Shown here in pieces: positions 5,909 through 9,567 of a stretch of 9,567 nt of DNA. Within the stretch, counting starts at the first letter, position 1; the number at the start of each line of letters is the position of its first letter. The notes under the pieces are model-generated. The model had not been told where the DNA came from. It ran no database searches and saw only the letters and a program-made list of their open reading frames with translations. Origin of the DNA: DATNBT01 sp964579765 (lineage in GTDB: Bacteria; Acidobacteriota; Vicinamibacteria; Vicinamibacterales; CAVVIG01). A program made the translations under genes and the position numbers. The DNA lies in assembly GCA_964579765.1 (NCBI GenBank), contig CAZOIK010000280.1, positions 1-9,567 on the forward strand, read 5' to 3'.

Positions 5909-5983
5909 GGCGGTATCGTCTAGGGGTCAGGACACGTGGTTCTCAGCCACGGGACCGGGGTTCGAATCCCCGTACCGCTACCA
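5909..5983 (+). tRNA. tRNA-Glu, anticodon CTC
   Basis: The sequence folds as a standard cloverleaf. The acceptor is GGCGGTA with TACCGCT (G1:U72 is a wobble, the other six pairs are canonical). The D stem is GTCT with GGAC, including the U13:G22 mismatch usual for tRNA-Glu. The anticodon stem is CGTGG with CCACG around the loop TTCTCAG, with CTC at 5942-5944 reading GAG. The T arm is CGGGG-TTCGAAT-CCCCG. The discriminator A is at 5980 and CCA is encoded at 5981-5983. The GAG codon suits this GC-rich genome. Confidence 0.97.
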
Positions 5984-5999
5984 TCCTTCGCTCAAAAGG

Positions 6000-6533
6000 T
6001 CATTCACTCCACACGAGGATTCGCGAGTCGCGGTTGCGGCCGTCGCGCCCCAGGGCGGGGCCGTGGGGCGCGAGTTCTTCCCTGGGGTTGCGGTTGCGCG
6101 ACATGTCGAAGTCGCCGAAGTCGCTGTTGATGACGCCGCCCCGGCCGCTCGGCATCATGCGCAGCAGCCAGCCGGGGATGTCGGCGTGTATGAGATGTCC
6201 GTTGTTCGTGTCGTAGACGAGCACGCGCAGCCGGTGAATCGGCACGCGCGCGGCGCCGGCCGGCGGACGGTGGACGACGACGTCATCACGGCGTTCGAAA
6301 TCGCCCCGGTGGACGTCGTCGCGCCCGGAGAACTGGACGAGCGGCTCCTGGCCGGCGAACCGCGCGCGCTCGGCGTCGAACTGCTGTTCGGCCACCGCGC
6401 CGTCCACGTAGTCGTTGTGCACGTGCCGGCGGAACTCGACGATCGCCCCCACCACGACGAGGACGACGACGAGCGCCATGGTGCCCATGACGCCGAGCAC
6501 GACCCAGAGCCACGTCCGCTTGGTTGTCGCCAT
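6000..6533 (-). CDS. Hypothetical one-pass membrane protein
   Basis: I do not assign a function to this 177-residue protein. Residues 8-33 form one strong membrane helix rich in Val, Leu and Gly after a short basic N-terminus (MATTKRTW); the rest is a soluble domain, probably outside. The region from about 100 (HRLRVLVYDTNNGHLIHADIPGW) through WLLRMMPSGRGG to the C-terminal ILVWSE has the look of a conserved fold, and I have an impression of similar uncharacterised acidobacterial proteins ending in a VLLWAQ-like motif. Its ATG overlaps the TGA of the upstream TPR gene (TGATG), so the two are translationally coupled and their products probably act together. The gene ends 16 bp from the 3' end of the convergent tRNA-Glu gene, with no clear terminator between them. 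Arg/Asp-rich low-complexity stretches (65-95, 145-172) raise some doubt, but the coupling and helix favour a real gene. Confidence 0.75.
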   Translation of the reverse strand: MATTKRTWLWVVLGVMGTMALVVVLVVVGAIVEFRRHVHNDYVDGAVAEQQFDAERARFAGQEPLVQFSGRDDVHRGDFERRDDVVVHRPPAGAARVPIHRLRVLVYDTNNGHLIHADIPGWLLRMMPSGRGGVINSDFGDFDMSRNRNPREELAPHGPALGRDGRNRDSRILVWSE

Positions 6534-7747
6534 CAGGACACCTGCTTCAGAAGTTGTTTGGCCTCGTCCGCGAACACCTGATCGTTGTCGCTCTCACAGA
6601 GACGCACCGCCGCCCGGAAATGTTCGGCCGCCGCCGCCCGGGCGCCGCTCTTGAACGACAGCTTGCCGAGCTCCAGCTGCGCGCGCCCCTGCACCCATTT
6701 GCGCGCCTCGAGGGTCAGCGCCTTCTCGAGGTCCGCGCGGGCGTCGGCGTCGCGCCCGAGGGTCGCGCGGGCGGCGCCGCGCTTGTACAGCCACAACGCG
6801 TCTTCGCCGAACATGCGCGGCCGCGAATCGCCGGCGAACCGCGTCATCCCGTCGGTCAGGAACCGCTCGGCGTCGGCCGCCTTGCCGGCCCGCAGGCTCG
6901 TCGCGCCGCTCTCGAGCCAGACGAGCCGGTTTCTCGGAAAGCGATCGCGGAGCGTCGCGAGGAGCGCCAGGGCCTTGTCGTACTGCTTCTCGCGGTTGTA
7001 CAGGAGCAGCAGCGCAAATCGCGCGTCTTCCTGGTTGTCGCCGCTGTACGCGGCGGCGCCTTCGACGAGCTGCAGTCCCTTGGCCTTGTCGCCGCCGAAG
7101 CCGGCGACGTATGCGACCCAGCGCAGCGGAAGCGACAGCGTGGCGACGATGTAACGGTAGCTGCCGACGATCAGGCCCGCGTCCTTGCGGCTCGCGTCGA
7201 GCGACAGGACCTTCTCGTGCTCCTCGTACGCGCCCCGCGCCGCGCGGAACGCGCCGACGATGCTGTTCTCGACCGTCGCCATGTACGAGGCGCGCAGGCC
7301 GATCGTCGCGCCGAGCTCGTAGTGCGCGGCGGCGTCACGCGAGTTCGCGGCCACGCGCGCGCGCGCCAGCGTGAGCGCATGCTCGAGCGCGTCGTTGAAC
7401 GCGGCGACGACGTCGGCCGGCGGCGGAGCCGCCGCCGTCGATCGCGCGCGGCTGACGCCGCCCAGATAATCGTCCACCGTCATGTTGCCGCGGCGGAACG
7501 TGATGCTGAGCCACAGCGCGGTGGCGAGGCCGCGATAGGCCGCCGGATCCTGCGGGTCGGCGGCGACCGCCTGCCGGAACGATTCGACGGCGCGTTCGCG
7601 ATCGAGGTTGTAGATCTCCTCGGCGCCCCTGGCGCGCAGCGCACTCGACTGAGTGTTGGCGGACGCCGGGACGGCGGCGAGCAGCGAAAGCATCCAGAAA
7701 AGCGCCGCCGGAATTCCGGCGCGACGCGCGGCAGCTAAGCGATTCAC
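6533..7747 (-). CDS. Secreted TPR-repeat protein
   Basis: This 404-residue protein has a signal peptide (basic RR near 8-9, hydrophobic 12-26, cleavage after A30 in PASA-N), then helical repeats throughout. RGAEEIYNLDRERAVESFRQ with AVAADPQDPAAYRGL is a clear TPR pair, and further TPR-like helices include YDKALALLATLRDRFP, KAADAERFLTDGM, DADARADLEKALTLEA and AAAAEHFRAAVRLCES. It is probably periplasmic and may anchor a complex with the membrane protein encoded next to it. The start is taken as GTG 7747, since it gives a complete signal peptide; the in-frame ATG 18 codons later would leave too short a leader. No Shine-Dalgarno sequence is close, but TACAAT lies 9 bases upstream. The gene is divergent from ctaD across a 128-bp spacer. 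The specific role is unknown. Confidence 0.9.
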   Translation of the reverse strand: MNRLAAARRAGIPAALFWMLSLLAAVPASANTQSSALRARGAEEIYNLDRERAVESFRQAVAADPQDPAAYRGLATALWLSITFRRGNMTVDDYLGGVSRARSTAAAPPPADVVAAFNDALEHALTLARARVAANSRDAAAHYELGATIGLRASYMATVENSIVGAFRAARGAYEEHEKVLSLDASRKDAGLIVGSYRYIVATLSLPLRWVAYVAGFGGDKAKGLQLVEGAAAYSGDNQEDARFALLLLYNREKQYDKALALLATLRDRFPRNRLVWLESGATSLRAGKAADAERFLTDGMTRFAGDSRPRMFGEDALWLYKRGAARATLGRDADARADLEKALTLEARKWVQGRAQLELGKLSFKSGARAAAAEHFRAAVRLCESDNDQVFADEAKQLLKQVS

Positions 7748-7756
7748 AGCGCGGAA

Positions 7757-7762
7757 ATTGTA
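7757..7762 (-). promoter_or_regulatory. Candidate -10 box for the secreted TPR gene
   Basis: TACAAT (5 of 6 to TATAAT) on the minus strand lies 9 bases upstream of GTG 7747. As for the TPR gene at 1260, transcription would start at or within a few bases of the initiation codon, which fits the missing Shine-Dalgarno sequence. No convincing -35 hexamer is present at 16-18 bp. Confidence 0.35.
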
Positions 7763-7786
7763 CGTCCTTCACGCGGCCCGCTGCTC

Positions 7787-7816
7787 TTGCGCGAGCTTGT
7801 ACCTTCTGCATACAAT
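7787..7816 (+). promoter_or_regulatory. Putative ctaD promoter
   Basis: TTGCGC (7787-7792, weak -35) and TACAAT (7811-7816, 5 of 6 match) are 18 bp apart, which would start the ctaD mRNA near 7823 and leave a leader of about 50 bases. TTGCGCG appears at 7787-7793 and again at 7816-7822, so one copy covers the -35 and the other begins at the last base of the -10, a layout that could serve as an operator. Confidence 0.45.
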
Positions 7817-7862
7817 TGCGCGTTTGGCTTTCTAGGCCGGCATTCCCGCAGACCCTGACGAA

Positions 7863-7868
7863 GAGGAG
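7863..7868 (+). promoter_or_regulatory. Strong Shine-Dalgarno sequence deciding the ctaD TTG start
   Basis: GAGGAG at 7863-7868 lies 7 bases before TTG 7876. No in-frame ATG exists upstream of residue 59, which is already inside the first membrane helix, so the TTG is the best-supported start. Confidence 0.75.
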
Positions 7869-7875
7869 TTCGACG

Positions 7876-9567
7876 TTGGACACGACGACCACGCACGGAG
7901 CCGAGCACGCGCACGTGCACGTCCATGAGCATGCGCACCACGAGGAACTGGGCTTCTGGCGCAAGTACATCTTCTCGCTCGACCACAAGGTCATCGGCAT
8001 CCAGTACGCAATCACGGGACTGCTGTTCCTGCTGTTCGGCTTCACCTTGATGATGGTGATGCGGTTTCAGCTGGCCTACCCGGGCCACCCGATCCCGGTC
8101 ATCGGCAGCTGGTTCGGCCCGGCGAACGCGCCGGGCGGCGTGCTGCTGCCCGAGTTCTACAACCAGCTGGGCGCGATGCACGGGACCATCATGGTCTTCC
8201 TCGGCGTCGTGCCGCTCGCCGTCGGCGGCTTCGGCAACTTCGTGATGCCGCTCCAGATCGGCGCGCCCGACATGGCGTTCCCCAAGCTCAACATGATGAG
8301 CTACTGGGTGTACTTCTGCGGCGGCGTGACGATGCTCTCGAGCTTCTTCCAGACGGGCGGCGCCGCGCAGTCGGGCTGGACGTCGTATCCGCCGCTCGCC
8401 GACATCGCCAACGGCCAGACGATGTGGCTCATCGGCATGATCTTCCTGATCACGTCGTCGCTGCTCGGCTCGGTCAACTTCATCACGACGATCGTGCAGC
8501 TGCGCGCGAAGGGCCTCAGCTACATGCGCCTGCCGTTCTTCGTGTGGGCGCAGCTCGTGACGTCGTTCCTGCTGCTGCTCGCGTTCCCGCCGCTCGAGGC
8601 GGCCGGCGTCCTGCAGCTGATGGACCGGGTCGCGGGCACGAGCTTCTTCCTGCCGAGCGGCCTGGTCGTCAGCGGCCAGGCGCTGCAGGTCGCGGGCGGC
8701 GGCAATCCGCTGCTGTGGCAGCACCTGTTCTGGTTCCTCGCGCACCCGGAGGTCTACGTCCTCATCCTGCCCGCGATGGGCATCGTCGCCGAGATCGTCG
8801 CGAACAACACCCGCAAGCCGCTCTACGGCTACAAGGCGCTGGTCTCGTCGCTCGTCTTCCTCGGCTTCATGTCGTTCATCGTCTGGGCGCACCACATGTT
8901 CATCACCGGCATGGGCACGGTGATGAGCGCGTTCTTCCAGACGACGACGATGATCATCTCGATCCCGTCGGTCGTGATCCTGACCTGCCTGCTGCTGTCG
9001 CTGTGGGGCGCGGCGATCCGGTTCACCACGCCGATGCTCTTCGCGCTCGCGTTCCTGCCGATGTTCGGGATCGGCGGCCTCACCGGCCTGCCGCTGGGCC
9101 TCGCGCCGCCGGACATCCACCTGCACGACACGTACTACGTCATCGGCCATTTCCACTACATCGTCGCGCCGGGGACGATTTTCGCGCTGTTCGCCGGGAT
9201 CTACTACTGGTTCCCCAAGGCGACCGGACGCCTGATGAACGACACGCTCGGCCGGATCCACTTCGCCGGCTCGTTCGTCGCGATGAACGTGATCTTCATG
9301 CCGATGTTCATCCAGGGGTTGGCCGGCATGAACCGGCGGCTGTACGACGGCGGCGCGCAGTACGCGATGAACCAGCGCGTGCTGCACCTGCACGTCTGGA
9401 TTGCCTACGCCGCCTGGACGCTCGCGCTGTTCCAACTGCCGTTCATCGTCAACTTCTTCTGGAGCATCCGCCACGGCCGGCCGGTCGGCGACAACCCGTG
9501 GCAGGCGACGACGATCGAGTGGGCGGCGCCGTCGCCGCCGGGACACGGCAACTTCACCGCCGCGCCG
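7876..9567 (+). CDS. ctaD: Cytochrome c oxidase subunit I, aa3-type heme-copper oxidase (continues beyond the right edge)
   Basis: This catalytic subunit of a proton-pumping oxidase reduces O2 at heme a3-CuB. The 564 visible codons cover 12 membrane helices, and the sequence reaches DNPWQATTIEW and a SPPGHGNF tail typical of the C-terminal end, without a stop in the window. Ligands present: H102 and H427 (heme a), H425 (heme a3), H290, H339 and H340 (CuB), Y294 (cross-linked Tyr), and H417/D418 near the Mg site. D-channel residues N121, D132, N139 and E292 are intact, so it belongs to the HPEVY (A1-like) group, though with A289 where Gly is usual. The K-channel is altered: the lysine position is I368, its Thr partner is S365, and the helix VI Ser position is A305. 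The N-terminus is His-rich (eight His in 7-22). The TTG start has a strong Shine-Dalgarno sequence. Subunit II, normally just upstream, is absent here. Confidence 0.97.
   Translation, partial: MDTTTTHGAEHAHVHVHEHAHHEELGFWRKYIFSLDHKVIGIQYAITGLLFLLFGFTLMMVMRFQLAYPGHPIPVIGSWFGPANAPGGVLLPEFYNQLGAMHGTIMVFLGVVPLAVGGFGNFVMPLQIGAPDMAFPKLNMMSYWVYFCGGVTMLSSFFQTGGAAQSGWTSYPPLADIANGQTMWLIGMIFLITSSLLGSVNFITTIVQLRAKGLSYMRLPFFVWAQLVTSFLLLLAFPPLEAAGVLQLMDRVAGTSFFLPSGLVVSGQALQVAGGGNPLLWQHLFWFLAHPEVYVLILPAMGIVAEIVANNTRKPLYGYKALVSSLVFLGFMSFIVWAHHMFITGMGTVMSAFFQTTTMIISIPSVVILTCLLLSLWGAAIRFTTPMLFALAFLPMFGIGGLTGLPLGLAPPDIHLHDTYYVIGHFHYIVAPGTIFALFAGIYYWFPKATGRLMNDTLGRIHFAGSFVAMNVIFMPMFIQGLAGMNRRLYDGGAQYAMNQRVLHLHVWIAYAAWTLALFQLPFIVNFFWSIRHGRPVGDNPWQATTIEWAAPSPPGHGNFTAAP

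Noticed and set aside
5984..6000. Possible terminator between tRNA-Glu and the convergent gene (CCTT...AAGG)
   Set aside because: Only a 4-bp A/T-containing stem with no U-tract; too weak to call.
7744..9546. A 600-codon open frame on the minus strand opposite ctaD
   Set aside because: It is rich in Arg, Glu, Asp, His and Gln with no hydrophobic core or known motif, which is the antisense image of a GC-rich membrane protein gene; ctaD on the plus strand is unmistakable.
1..9567. CRISPR array, insertion sequence, prophage, toxin-antitoxin or defence system
   Set aside because: No regular long repeats with spacers, no transposase or integrase motifs, no terminal inverted repeats and no small toxin-like pairs were seen.

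Overview
The window is GC-rich bacterial chromosomal DNA, densely coding, with no sign of phage, insertion sequences or CRISPR. The gene families fit a soil-type Acidobacteriota, perhaps Vicinamibacteria: a Thr-nucleophile 'sulfatase' next to a CarboxypepD_reg/TPR protein, a plastocyanin-like lipoprotein beside heme A genes, and a TPR protein with a YNLD-type N-terminus. That assignment is inference from family resemblance, not from a marker gene. The core theme is biogenesis of an aa3-type heme-copper oxidase.

Left block, minus strand, read from 5827 down to 1. An M23 metallopeptidase (5827-4460) is followed by a copper-site lipoprotein (4413-3610), heme A synthase ctaA (3564-2632), heme O synthase ctaB (2635-1745), a DUF420 membrane protein (1748-1323), a secreted CarboxypepD_reg/TPR protein (1260-340) and the start of an alkaline-phosphatase-superfamily 'sulfatase' (336 to beyond the left edge). 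ctaA-ctaB-DUF420 are joined by two ATGA stop/start overlaps and are certainly cotranslated. CtaB farnesylates heme B to heme O, and CtaA oxidises heme O to heme A. The lipoprotein just upstream has a Cys-x2-His-x2-Met copper-type motif and could carry copper or electrons on the outer side of the membrane.

Middle. A tRNA-Glu (CTC anticodon, CCA encoded) lies at 5909-5983 on the plus strand, divergent from the M23 gene. It runs toward an unrecognised minus-strand pair: a secreted TPR protein (7747-6533) whose stop overlaps the start of a one-pass membrane protein (6533-6000).

Right block, plus strand. Cytochrome c oxidase subunit I (ctaD) starts at a TTG at 7876 behind a strong ribosome-binding site and runs off the right edge, 564 codons in. 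All heme and copper ligands and the D-channel residues are present, but the K-channel lysine is replaced by isoleucine (I368), and the N-terminus is strikingly His-rich. No subunit II gene precedes it; it appears to begin its own transcript, divergent from the TPR gene.

The most interesting things to follow up are the missing K-channel lysine, the His-rich N-terminus, the copper-type lipoprotein in the heme A operon, and a set of three AGGGCA repeats at exact 14-bp spacing upstream of the TPR/sulfatase pair.
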